Assembly: GCF_021018805.1 (NCBI RefSeq)
Contig: NC_086258.1
Coordinates: 12,111,100 to 12,175,099 of the forward strand
DNA length: 64,000 nt
Origin: Prinia subflava
Lineage: Eukaryota; Chordata; Aves; Passeriformes; Cisticolidae
Reading direction: 5' to 3'
Shown: positions 55,237 to 64,000 of the stretch, piece after piece
How the letters are laid out: every line of letters begins with the position of its first letter
How positions within the stretch are numbered: the first letter of the stretch is position 1
The notes under the pieces: generated by a model
What the model saw: the letters and a program-made list of their open reading frames with translations, nothing else
Told to the model about the DNA's origin: nothing
The model's database searches: none
Position numbers and translations under genes: made by a program

Positions 55237-58200
55237 GTAACCCTGGGGGCTGTGCCAGCCCTGCCCGCCCTCCCTGCCTTTCCCTGCCACCTGGGGAGGC
55301 AAAGGAATGGATTTCCTTACCCCGTGCTGCCCCGGGGACTGCGGGTAAAGTCAGGAAGAGAGAAGTGACCAGAGGGAGCAGAAGGGTCAGGGAGGGTGGG
55401 ACAGACACAGCCCGGGGGAAAGCTCAGCTCCCCATGGAGCACAATCCACAAAAAATGTAGGAATGAGGAGAGGCTCCGTGCCCAGATCCCCTGGTTTGGC
55501 CTGGTTGCACTGCAGAGTTGTTCTGTCTGAAATGTTGTGGTTTTTCTGCATATAGAAAATTGCATTATAGCTAAAATGAATTGGGTTTTTAAATAAATAA
55601 ATAGAAGGCTCTTTTCCCCAGAAAGGGCAGTGACAGGCTGGAGAAAGAGAGATGCTGTTTTCTTTCTGACATTTCATCTGAGTCTCCTGGTAAAAGAGAC
55701 AGGGAAGTGGAGGGGGGAGGCTGCCCTGGGGAGCTGCAGTGGCAGCAGGACAGATCCTCTGCCCCGCTGTCCTCAGGGGGGATTTGGGAGCTGCTGTCCT
55801 TCCAGCACACACCCCTTCAGCTTACAGAGGAGAAAGGGAGAGTGCCTGGATGCCCACGAGTGCCTGGGGGAAGCTTGGGGAGAATTACTGTTGTTTAAAG
55901 TTTAAGAAAGTGTTGTGTAATACCAAAGAAAAATATAATTTTGGTAATGACAAATTTGCATCCAGGTCTCTTCAGAAGTGATTTGTTTGGGTAACTAAGT
56001 TGTCTCTGTGTGAAGTGAGAGACAAACTGAAACCTTGTTCCAGGAAAACCTCAAACCAGACCTCTTAAGAGATGGGTAAAGGTATCAGTGACTGGAAAGA
56101 GAAGCTATCAAATTCCCAGAATGTTTTAGCTGTTAAATTCCCAGAATGTTTTAGGCAAAGCTCAGGTTTCAGGTCTAAGTATGAAACAGGACGAGCAGTA
56201 AATCTCCCTCATTAGAGGCAGCTTGCAGGTGCTCTGGGAGTCTCAGGGAGCCCAAAGGTGTCAGGATTTGAGCTCAGTCTCCTGGAGGGGTTGCCTTGCC
56301 CGGCAGGGACAATGCCCAGGCTCCATTAACGCCTCTCCACAGCGGATGTTTGTGTCCCAGCTCTGCTGCTGAGCTCGTGGTAATGAGGAAATTGTGGTTT
56401 TAGTGTGGTTTTAGTGCTGCCTCAGCTGGGAGCTGGGGCTGAGCCATCTTCCCCACACTCCTGGAATGTTCAGGTGCCAGGGTGAGGTAATTGCCTGAGT
56501 TTAAGGATATCAGAACAGGGCAGGCTCTTGATTTCCAGAGGGAATCACCAGGGAAACATTGCCTGAAACTTCCTCAGCTGCTGTGAAATTCCCTTTCTGC
56601 TGAAGCTGCCCAGTGATTCCTTAGGGCACATCTGGGATGTGGGGCTGGGCTGCCTGGCCAGGCCTCCACCAGGGCTTTTTCTCCTCAAGATGAGCTTCAG
56701 TGCCTTCATTCAAGCCCAGACCAGAGCACAAGAGGAGGAAGATGATGTTTGAGCTCTTAGTTCTTATTAAAATCATTTGTCTGCTCCCTAGGAAAATCTC
56801 TTCCCAGGGAAGAGGGGGGTCTTATTAATAAAATAAATCAGAGTAGGCAGCCAGGCACGGGCAGGGGCAATGGGGAGCTCTGTGGGGGAATGGCTCTACT
56901 ACTACTTCCTGCATATAAAATAGATTAAATTGCTCTATGGGGGGCAATAAAAAACGTGGAGCATTCCTGTACTTCTGTAATTCACAGGAGCCAGGGAGGG
57001 GAGGCATGGAAAGGAGGTTCTGCAGCCCAGGGTGCCCCGTGGCTCCCAGGGAGCAGGAGCAGGGCACAGCCCTAGCTCTGGCAGGAGCTCCCTGAGCCTC
57101 TGGGGCTGGGAACTGCCCCTGCCTGGGGCTGAGCAGGGACCATGAGCTGTCCTCAGCAGCCGTGGGTGAAGCTGGGACACAACCAAATCTGTGTTTGCTA
57201 ATCACACCAGGCAGAGAATTGATTTCCCTGTTACTTGTGCAAAGCAGCTTTGAAAGGCCAAGGAGAGGGAGTTTTCTGCAGGTGTTATCCTGTCCTAACA
57301 GGGAGTTCTGGTGACTTTGGGGTTGGACTGTGTGTGCCAGGGACAGGGAGGGAGCTCTGGGAGAACTTTCTCTGAGCTTTCTTGGCTGGAAGTCAGGACT
57401 GACAGCTCGGGTGCTGCCTGAGTTTCCATGGAGCCCCTGTTCTGCAGTCCCTGTTCCTGCAGCAGCAGGGAACAGTCCTGGCTGGTGGCTGCTGCCTTTT
57501 GGGAGCTTCAGCCTCATGAAAAAGGCAAAGAGTGAAGTGTACCAAGTACTGATGGAAAAATGACATTGATGCTTAATTCCAGCCGTTCTTTTGGAGCTGC
57601 TCCCTGCCTTCATAAACAGGGAAAGACAAGGCAACTGTTCCTGTAATGAATAAACATAAAATGACTGTGAGTGCATCTTAGTCATTTTTAATTTATGGAT
57701 TTAGTTTTGCTTCATGGACCTTGCCCTGAGAATGCTTTCACTGGAAAGACTGAGGGATTAATTTCCAGTGTAAATCAGGGGCTCCGTTTCAAGCCATCAT
57801 TGCAGGTTTGATTTATTGATTATCTAATCAAATAAACGGAGAAAGAAAACGCTGCACTGTAAATTCTCCGTGTGCCAGGAAAAGCAGGTCCCTGCCTCTG
57901 ATCCCTGCAGAAGCTTTTCCTCTTCCTGCAGTCCCTGGTGGCTCAGGGCTGTTCTGGGAGCCACGGGGCGCAGGAAAGCCTCAGTGCCAGCTGTCAGGAA
58001 GTCCTGAGTCAAGGAGAGAGGGAGCCAGCATCTGTTACTGCCAGGGCTGGCAGAACATGCAGGCAGGAGCGGGGAAGGATCCTGGAAGGTGAGAATTACA
58101 TAAGCAGCCCTTCCTGATAAATCCCTGCCGGAGCTGCTCGGCCCTGGGATGAAGTCCTGGGAGAGGAGAGAGATCCTGCAACTGCTGCAGGAACGGTGAC

Positions 58201-59538
58201 CAGGGAGAGCTGGATTTACCTCTGGAGCTTGTGCCCGGTGCCCCCTGCTCCCCCTGGCACCCACTGCCACGGGGGGAGAGAGAGACCCAGGGCAGGGAGG
58301 GAGAGCTCTGCTGGGGGGTTCAGCTGCTCCCTGCTCCCTGGCTGGGACAGCCTTTACCTGCGTGTTCTGACTCTGCCCTGGTGGTCCAAGGCCTCTTCCC
58401 TGGCCTTTCTTTAATTTATTCCCAGAGAAGCTGGATTTTCATTAAGGTGTAGGTGTTATCTCTCCCCTCTCAAATTCCTTTGATGTATTTTAGGTGAGGT
58501 TTGTTTATTGCTTTTCATTAGGGGTCGTTTGTCATTGCCTATCTAATAGGTGTTGTGCTGAAATAAAGTGCTTTTTTCTTTGCCAGGAGGAAAGGTGGAG
58601 GGTGGGCTTCTTATTTATTTATTTTACAGGAGCAGAAGTCCAAGTCAGTAACAGCTGTTTTCTAAAGGATAACGTGGTTGGAAGGCAGTGTTTGTAATAG
58701 TGACAGATGATTTAAGGACTTTCTCATTCAGGGAAAACAGGGTTTGTTTGTGGGAATTTGTCTTCCTTCTCCAAGGGTAACTCCTTTGGAATAACCAGCA
58801 TGAAAGGAAGCTGGATCAGGACCCTGTAGCTCAGCTCCTTCATTGGTCCAAGGGTGGTTCTGGAGCAGGGGAGCCTTGGGTAATTGCTTAAATATGAAGA
58901 ACACCCCATACATAGCTCCTGCCATGGTTTGGGGTGAGATCTTGTGAGTTTATTCCTTCTGAGCCTGTGTTCTGGATGAGGGTGGGCGTGCCCATGGTGG
59001 GAGCAGCACTGGGGCTGCCCTGGCCTCGTGCCTGGAGCACAGCTTTTGTAGGGGAGCCCTGGAGTGCTGAAACCTGGCCTGTGGGTGTGAATAAATACCA
59101 TCAAATGGCTCAGAGTGCTTGTGACTGCAGGGCACTCTCCAGTTTTGGAGGGAATTCTGTGTGTGATCAAAGCCAGGTGGCACAGGGGCACCAGAGCAGG
59201 GAACCAGAACAGGGCTGTTCCTGGTGAATGGGGTGGGAACCTGAACATCCCAGGGATTTGGGAGTGTAGCCATGCCCTGCTCGGCCAGCAGCCCCTGATT
59301 AGCAGGAAGAGAAGGAATTCAGTGTGTTCTGAGCTGGCTGCAGCAGGGCTGTGCTCCCTCTTTGATCCCGGGGTTGCTATGTGAGGCTTCCCAGCCGAGG
59401 AGAGTTAAGAGAGAAATCAGTGCTGTGCTGAGATCACGCCTGCAGTGCTCAGAGGGGACAGGCACGGGCACTGTGGCATCCCTCAGCAAACTCTGCCCTG
59501 TGGGGTCACTGTCTGTGTGTGTGTTCCTGTCCTGGCAG
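55237..59538. other. RPTOR: RPTOR intron 24
   Basis: A 4.3-kb intron with few repeats: a direct repeat of 'aattcccagaatgttttag' near 56110-56155 and an AT-rich block at 57580-57850. A 286-codon minus-strand frame (56825-57685) has no family resemblance and no splice or promoter context, so I do not call it. Confidence 0.8.
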
Positions 59539-59644
59539 ATCCCCGAGGAGCACGACCTGGAGAGCCAAATCCGCAAGGAGCGCGAGTGGCGCTTCCTGCG
59601 CAACGCCCGCGTCAGGAAACAGGCGCAGAAGATCATCCAGAAGG
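59539..59644 (+). CDS. RPTOR: RPTOR exon 25 (human residues 974-1009)
   Basis: This exon has 106 nt, phase 0 start (ggcag|atc), ending with the first base of Gly1009 (aagg|gtgaga). It encodes IPEEHDLESQIRKEREW and RFLRNARVRKQAQKIIQK, a strongly charged helix leading into the WD40 propeller. RNARVRKQAQKI differs at a few positions from human RNSRVRRQAQQV; all changes are conservative for a helix. Confidence 0.96.
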
Positions 59645-61897
59645 GTGAGAGCTTCCCCTGCCCAGGCTGCCTGTAACCCAATCAGCCGTGTCCCAATTAG
59701 TGATGGCCCCGTGCAGCCCCTGGTGCCTGTTCCCTGCTGCTGCTGCAGGTGCTGCCCTGCTGCTCCCCCACTCTGCTCTCAGCTTTGAGGCACTCGGGTT
59801 CTGCTCTGAGGGGTGAAGGGGGATGCTGAAGGGTTAAATCCAGAGCTGCAGGCTCAGGCTTTGATGTGGGACAGACCATGGAGCTGCTGGACCTGTGTCC
59901 CCAGCCCGGGACACTCCTCAGGGATGTCTCTCACGTTCCCTGCTCTGCTGGCCTCTGTACGTGGTTGTTTACTCCTTGTATCCCACTTTATTTGGAATAT
60001 TTGTACATGTGCTCTGTGCTCTCCCAAGGTGCCTCAGGTCCCTGCTGTGTCAGCAGGAGCTCCCAGGAACCTGGGAATCTTTAGGGCTCTCTGAGGCAGC
60101 TTTGGGCTGGAATTCTCTCAGCACAGGAATTTATTCCAATAAAGTGGAACCTAATGAAGCTTCCTGAGGAATTTGCATTCCTCAGTTTTTCCCTGCTATG
60201 TGCCCTGAGCAGCAGAGGCTGGGCAGCCACAGTTCCAGGAGCTCCTGGTGTCCTGCCCGAGGCAGGGAGGCCTTTGGAGGCACACAGGGCTGGCAGTCCC
60301 AGGGTGCTCAGGAAAAGTGCCCAGGGCTCAGCCCTGTCACCCGAGGCTGCTCCTGTGAGTGAGCCTGGAGCTTCGTGCCAGGAAACTGCAGAATATCATC
60401 AACCAGAGAAACAGAAATGATCCTGCAGCCCAGGAGATGGCCTGGGAGATCTGATGGAATACAAACAAGGGGATTTTTCATGCTTGCCTGGAGAAGTTAA
60501 ATCTCTTTCGAGACAGTGTTCATATTTGGTGGCCTGACCTGAGTGACTGAAATGCCACTATTCATTAAAAAAATCATGATAACGTGAAATATTAAAAAGA
60601 ATTAAAGCAGACTTACAAGCTTTTAATGAAAATTAGATTCAGTGGATGCATCCTAAAACAAACTGGGCTGAATGGATGTCTCCTGGGTTTAGGGGTTTGT
60701 GTGATGAATTCAGAGAGTGCCAAACCCCAGCAGTGTCAGGGGTCCCAACACTGCTTGTGAATAGCAAACTGCTCTGAGGACAGGATGGGAGAAGTCTTTA
60801 GCCATCATTTTAAGGTCTCTGTGGAAAATGAATTTTTCATTTGCAAATTAACCTAAAATTTCAGGGAACTGAAATGGAAGGTTAAATAAATAATCCACAA
60901 GCTACAGTGAAAAGCTGTATTTTAAATTGAAAAAAAAAAAAAGGCATTTTCATATTTTATATTTTGAAGAAATAGTGTTGGCTTTTCCCTCAACATGATC
61001 TGACATTTCCCTGGGTTTGGCTGGGCTTGTTCTCTTTGCTTGCCAGTGTGAAGGATGAGGGATTTGTCACCACAGTTCTTGGTTTGTACCTCAAGACCTG
61101 AGACAGCTGCAGTGGGGTCTGAGAATCTTAAAATTTAAAGAAATTTGAATCAGCAGGAAGTGAGACTTCAAGTACAGTTTTATCTTTCCTCACAAATGAA
61201 TTATCTTTGATTACCTGTCAAAATACTTGTGAAAGCAATATGACCTACTTTGATTTAAAAAGGAATTTAGCTGCATTTTTCATTTGACAAGGAAACAAAT
61301 ATATTTTAATATAAATTATCAGCAAAGCAGAGATTTTCTTCTTCTGACACTTATGTGGTTTCTTTGGTTTTACTGCAAGAAGATTGTGATGGTTACTGCT
61401 GCATACATGTAGAAAGATGAACACTGCCTTGCAGTGAGAGAGTGATGGCTGATTAGTAACATTTTAATCAAAAAGTCTGCAAAATGAGCTGGGCACCAGC
61501 TCAGTGCTGGGATGCTGAGGAGCTGGAGGTGTGCTGAGCACAGGTTGTTAGCTTGGAGTGGGAAAGCTGAGGAGGAAGAGGAAAGGCACCCACAGTGTGG
61601 CTGACACTGCACACGAGCCTGTGTTTGATACTGGTAACTCAGCCAAGAGGCCACTGAAATTAGAAAATGTTAATATTCTTAAAACTCTTGGAAGGAGGGA
61701 AGGGCTGGGGGTGTCCTGGTGAGAGCTGGGGCAGGGGTGACCTGTGGCCCTGGGAAGCTGGGGCTGCCCTGGGGACACTCCCAGGTGTGAGCTGAGCTGG
61801 CTGCTGTCCCCAGGGACACTCCCAGGTGTGAGCTGAGCTGGCTGCTGTCCCCAGAGACACTCCCAGGTGTGAGCTGAGCTGGCTGCTGTCCCCACAG
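59645..61897. other. RPTOR: RPTOR intron 25
   Basis: An AT-rich non-repetitive island spans about 60530-61400, with an A tract near 60929. A 41-bp triplicate ends at the exon 26 acceptor. No exon or transposon is recognised. Confidence 0.85.
61773..61897. repeat. 41-bp triplicate ending at the exon 26 acceptor
   Basis: Three tandem copies begin at 61773, 61814 and 61855. Each has 'actcccaggtgtgagctgag' and ends 'ctggctgctgtccccag'. The third carries a CA insertion, giving 'ccccacag', the true acceptor. The first two copies end with intact AG and are potential decoy acceptors; use of either would shift the frame. Confidence 0.96.
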
Positions 61898-62012
61898 GCA
61901 TTTCCAGGCTGGACGATCAGATCTTCCTCAACAGGAACCCGGGCGTGCCCTCTGTGGTGAAGTTCCACCCCTTCACCCCCTGCATCGCCGTGGCCGACAA
62001 GGACAGCATCTG
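61898..62012 (+). CDS. RPTOR: RPTOR exon 26 (human residues 1009-1047), WD40 start
   Basis: This exon has 115 nt, from the last two bases of Gly1009 (cacag|gc) to the first two of Cys1047 (atctg|gtgagg). It encodes ISRLDDQIFLNRNPGV, PSVVKFHPFTPCIAVA and DKDSI, the first strands of the C-terminal WD40 propeller. Reading straight through the donor gives TGG TGA, a false Trp followed by stop. The exon end lies inside the first copy of a six-copy 41-bp array. Confidence 0.97.
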
Positions 62013-62256
62013 GTGAGGGCTGGGGACCCAGGGCACAGCAGGGACAGCATCTGGTGAGGGCTGGGGACCCAGGGCACAGCAGGGACAGCATCTGGTGAGG
62101 GCTGGGGACCCAGGGCACAGCAGGGACAGCATCTGGTGAGGGCTGGGGACCCAGGGCACAGCAGGGACAGCATCTGGTGAGGGCTGGGGACCCAGGGCAC
62201 AGCAGGGACAGCATCTGGTGAGGGCTGGGGACCCGGGGCACAGCAGGGACAGCTGG
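62001..62256. repeat. 41-bp array duplicating the exon 26 splice donor six times
   Basis: Six tandem copies start at 62001, 62042, 62083, 62124, 62165 and 62206, with a partial at 62247. Each begins 'ggacagcatctggtgagg', the last 12 exon bases plus the donor. Copies are nearly identical, with one a-to-g change in the sixth. Potential donors lie after 62012, 62053, 62094, 62135, 62176 and 62217. Any but the first adds an immediate in-frame TGA. Confidence 0.98.
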
Positions 62257-62616
62257 CCCTTTGTCCTGGCTCTCTCTCAGCAGGTGGAGGTGTTGAAATC
62301 CTGCCCTGGCAGGGTGGGCAGGCCCTGGCACAGGTGCCCAGAGCAGCTGTGGCTGCCCCTGGATCCCTGGCAGTGTCCCAGGTTGGGCAGGGCCTGGAGC
62401 AGCCTGGGACAGTGGCAGGTGTCCCTGCCATGGCAGGGGTGGCACTGGGTGGGCTCTGAGGTTGTTGCAGCCCAAACCATTCCAGAGTTCCATGACACGT
62501 TATTAATCAAACGATGCCAAACTCCAAAGGAGAAATCCCAAATCTGGTAACCAGTGCATCTCTTCACAGCTTGCACAGAGAGCTGAAAACTGACGGGCTG
62601 TTTCTTCCTCCCACAG
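62013..62616. other. RPTOR: RPTOR intron 26
   Basis: The first 245 bp are the donor-containing array and the next 200 bp are a CR1 tail. Only about 120 bp before exon 27 are unique. Confidence 0.9.
62300..62497 (+). mobile_element. CR1 LINE 3'-end fragment
   Basis: A well-preserved sense CR1 tail: 'gtgcccagagcagctgtggc', 'tgcccctggatccctggcag', 'ggcctggagcagcctgggac', 'aggtgtccctgccatggcag' and the end 'ccaaaccattccagagttcc'. Confidence 0.88.
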
Positions 62617-62741
62617 TTTTTGGGACTGGGAGAAAGGGGAAAAGCTGGATTATTTCCACAACGGGAACCCTCGGTACACGCGGATCACAGCCATGGAGTA
62701 CCTGAACGGGCAGGACTGCTCCCTGCTGCTCACTGCCACAG
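62617..62741 (+). CDS. RPTOR: RPTOR exon 27 (human residues 1047-1089), WD40
   Basis: This exon has 125 nt, from the last base of Cys1047 (cacag|t) to the first base of Asp1089 (acag|gtgagg). It encodes FWDWEKGEKLDYFHNGN, PRYTRITAMEYLNGQD and CSLLLTAT, completing one WD40 blade and starting the next. Ile1070 replaces human Val; otherwise it appears identical. Confidence 0.97.
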
Positions 62742-63890
62742 GTGAGGGACACTGTGCCACCCTGGGGCCCTGGCACTGTGCCAGTCCAGCTGAGTTCCTC
62801 TGGACCTGCTTCTCTCCCCTCCATGGGCTGTCCCAGCCTGGCTCTTCCCTCCCTGCCCTCACGTGCCTGCTCCCAGCTCGGGGCCATTTCCAGGATCAAA
62901 CCTGCAAGTTCTTCCTGGCAGCACTGAGAGCTCTCAAGGAGGTGCTGCAAAGACTTTCCAAGGACTGACCAGTCCCACACTTGCTGCAGCCGTTCCCATC
63001 TGAGTCTTTGCTTGGTTGTGCTCACCCCTCCTGTGGCACACCCGGGACAAGGTGATTTTAGTGGTTAAAGCTGCTGTGCAGAGCTGAAATTGTGCAGCAA
63101 CCAAAACAGAGGAGCTCCAGTTCTGTTCCTTGTGCTGTGCTCCTGTGGAGCAGGCAGGGCTCAGCCTCACACCAAACCTGTCTGAGTTTCTCTGCTGTCC
63201 TCGTCTCACCTGAGCTGCTCTCCAGCTGCATTGAGAGGAGGAGACCTTGCCCAGTCTCTGGTCTGTAAAGCTGTGAGTCAGATCTGCTCCTCTCCCAAGG
63301 AACCATTCCAAAGCTGGCACTCAGAGTGTTTTCAACAGCTTCTCCAGCTTCCTGCTCAACTGTGCAGGTTGGGTGTAATTAAGGGAGGGGGAAGGGGAGC
63401 TGAGAGAGCCTTTAGGACATATTTCTTTCAATTTATTGATTCTTAGCACAAAAATTTCACAGATGGGGAGCAAATTGAAAAAAATACACAGTGTTCTTGA
63501 AAGATTTGCTGCTGATGGGCTGGGCTTTGATGCTGCTGCTTCTGTGGGGCTGTTTTGTGTTGAGTGGGTACTTGTGTGGCCCTCGGCACCAATCCAGAGA
63601 TGAATCCTGGAGAAAATGTCAAGGAAATGGAGAGAGATTGAATGTCAGGTGTTGTTCAAGGGAGGAGAAAAGCTCTTCCAGAACAGCTCCAGTAGAACAA
63701 AGCTTTAGGTTTCTTGCATGTAAATTAGAGAGGAAAAACAACTCCAACTAAAAGTGTTCAAGTGACACTCAGAGATCTGGGGTCTGTGTGACTTCAGTTC
63801 TGCCTCTCCTCTTCTTCCTCGTGCTCGAGGAGCTGCGGGAGCTGCACCAGCAGTGACTTTGCTTTGTGTTCTTTCTCTGTGCTCCCCAAG
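62742..63890. other. RPTOR: RPTOR intron 27
   Basis: Unique sequence of 1.15 kb with no recognised repeat or exon. Confidence 0.85.
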
Positions 63891-63995
63891 ACGATGGTGC
63901 CATCAGAGTGTGGAAGAACTTTGCAGACCTGGAGAAGAACCCAGAGATGGTGACAGCCTGGCAGGGGCTGTCAGACATGCTGCCAAGCACACGAG
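63891..63995 (+). CDS. RPTOR: RPTOR exon 28 (human residues 1089-1123), at the window end
   Basis: It starts with the last two bases of Asp1089 (cccaag|ac) and encodes DGAIRVWKNFADLEKN and PEMVTAWQGLSDMLPSTR. DDGAIRVWKNF is the typical D-x-x-I-R-V-W ending of a WD40 blade. The next bases 'cgag|gtggg' fit a donor after 63995, in the phase expected before Gly1124. Only five intron bases are present, so the end is probable rather than shown. Ser1121 replaces human Thr. Confidence 0.93.
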
Positions 63996-64000
63996 GTGGG

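Larger units (their letters stand above)
1..64000 (+). other. RPTOR: RPTOR gene body, internal part (exons 4-28 by human numbering)
   Basis: The whole window lies inside one transcription unit. Raptor binds mTOR and mLST8 in mTORC1, recruits TOS-motif substrates such as S6K1 and 4E-BP1, and docks the complex on lysosomes through Rag GTPases. The 25 exons found here join without a frame break over about 1006 residues, and nearly every block matches vertebrate raptor. Human exon numbers are inferred: the four exons here covering residues 504-661 total 474 nt, which equals the 158-residue segment missing from the known short isoform that skips human exons 14-17. The start codon, promoter, stop codon and polyadenylation site are outside the window. 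Confidence 0.98.

Noticed and set aside
56825..57685. 286-codon minus-strand frame in intron 24
   Set aside because: It is not repetitive, but I see no domain, no low-complexity-free conserved block and no start or splice context. GC-rich introns yield such frames by chance.
61995..62016. Exon 26 reading on as ...DKDSI-Trp-stop
   Set aside because: The Trp codon spans the donor. Splicing TG to the T at 62617 gives Cys, as in human raptor, and restores the frame.
1..64000. CRISPR arrays, tRNA genes, operons or a novel prokaryotic-type system
   Set aside because: The periodic arrays have no spacers of constant length between fixed repeats. I saw no tRNA with box A/box B spacing, and the gene is a spliced vertebrate gene.

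Overview
This is vertebrate genomic DNA, almost certainly from a bird and probably a passerine. It carries many degraded CR1 LINE tails, recognisable by the block like 'gggttggaagggacc' and the 'attctgtgattct' end, and no Alu- or L1-like repeats. Introns are compact and GC-rich, as on avian microchromosomes, and minisatellites are very frequent. No bacterial, viral or organellar gene layout is present.

The window holds one gene, RPTOR, on the plus strand. It encodes raptor, the scaffold and substrate-recruiting subunit of mTORC1. I resolve 25 consecutive coding exons between 8857 and 63995. All junctions have AG/GT borders and compatible phases, and together they give 3019 coding nucleotides, about 1006 codons. 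They match residues 117 to about 1123 of the roughly 1335-residue human protein as I remember it. By human numbering they should be exons 4 to 28. The promoter, exons 1-3 and the last exons, which carry most of the WD40 propeller, lie outside the window.

Layout: 1-8856 is the end of intron 3. Exons 4-9 (8857-22756) encode the caspase-like RNC domain, including the His-Cys pair in exons 4 and 5. Exons 10-18 (28797-40971) encode the ARM/HEAT solenoid. Exons 19-20 carry the phosphorylation cluster at S719/S721/S722 and S792. Exon 21 returns to helical repeats. Exons 22-24 encode a Ser/Thr/Pro-rich linker with S863 and S877. Exon 25 is a charged helix. Exons 26-28 begin the WD40 propeller. Exons 14-17 are all phase 0/0, so the cassette removed in the known short raptor isoform can be skipped without a frameshift.

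The most unusual feature is the placement of the minisatellites. About nine short-period arrays lie against or within about 50 bp of RPTOR splice sites. Exon 4 and exon 12 acceptors are the last copies of arrays whose units each resemble a full 3' splice site. Exon 26 has 41-bp tandem repeats on both sides, and the downstream array copies the exon end together with its splice donor six times. Exon 12 lies between two arrays. Other arrays, up to about 0.9 kb, sit in mid-intron and create long open frames that are not genes. A probable solo LTR, twelve CR1 fragments and several AT-rich islands that may be conserved non-coding elements make up the rest of what I could resolve.
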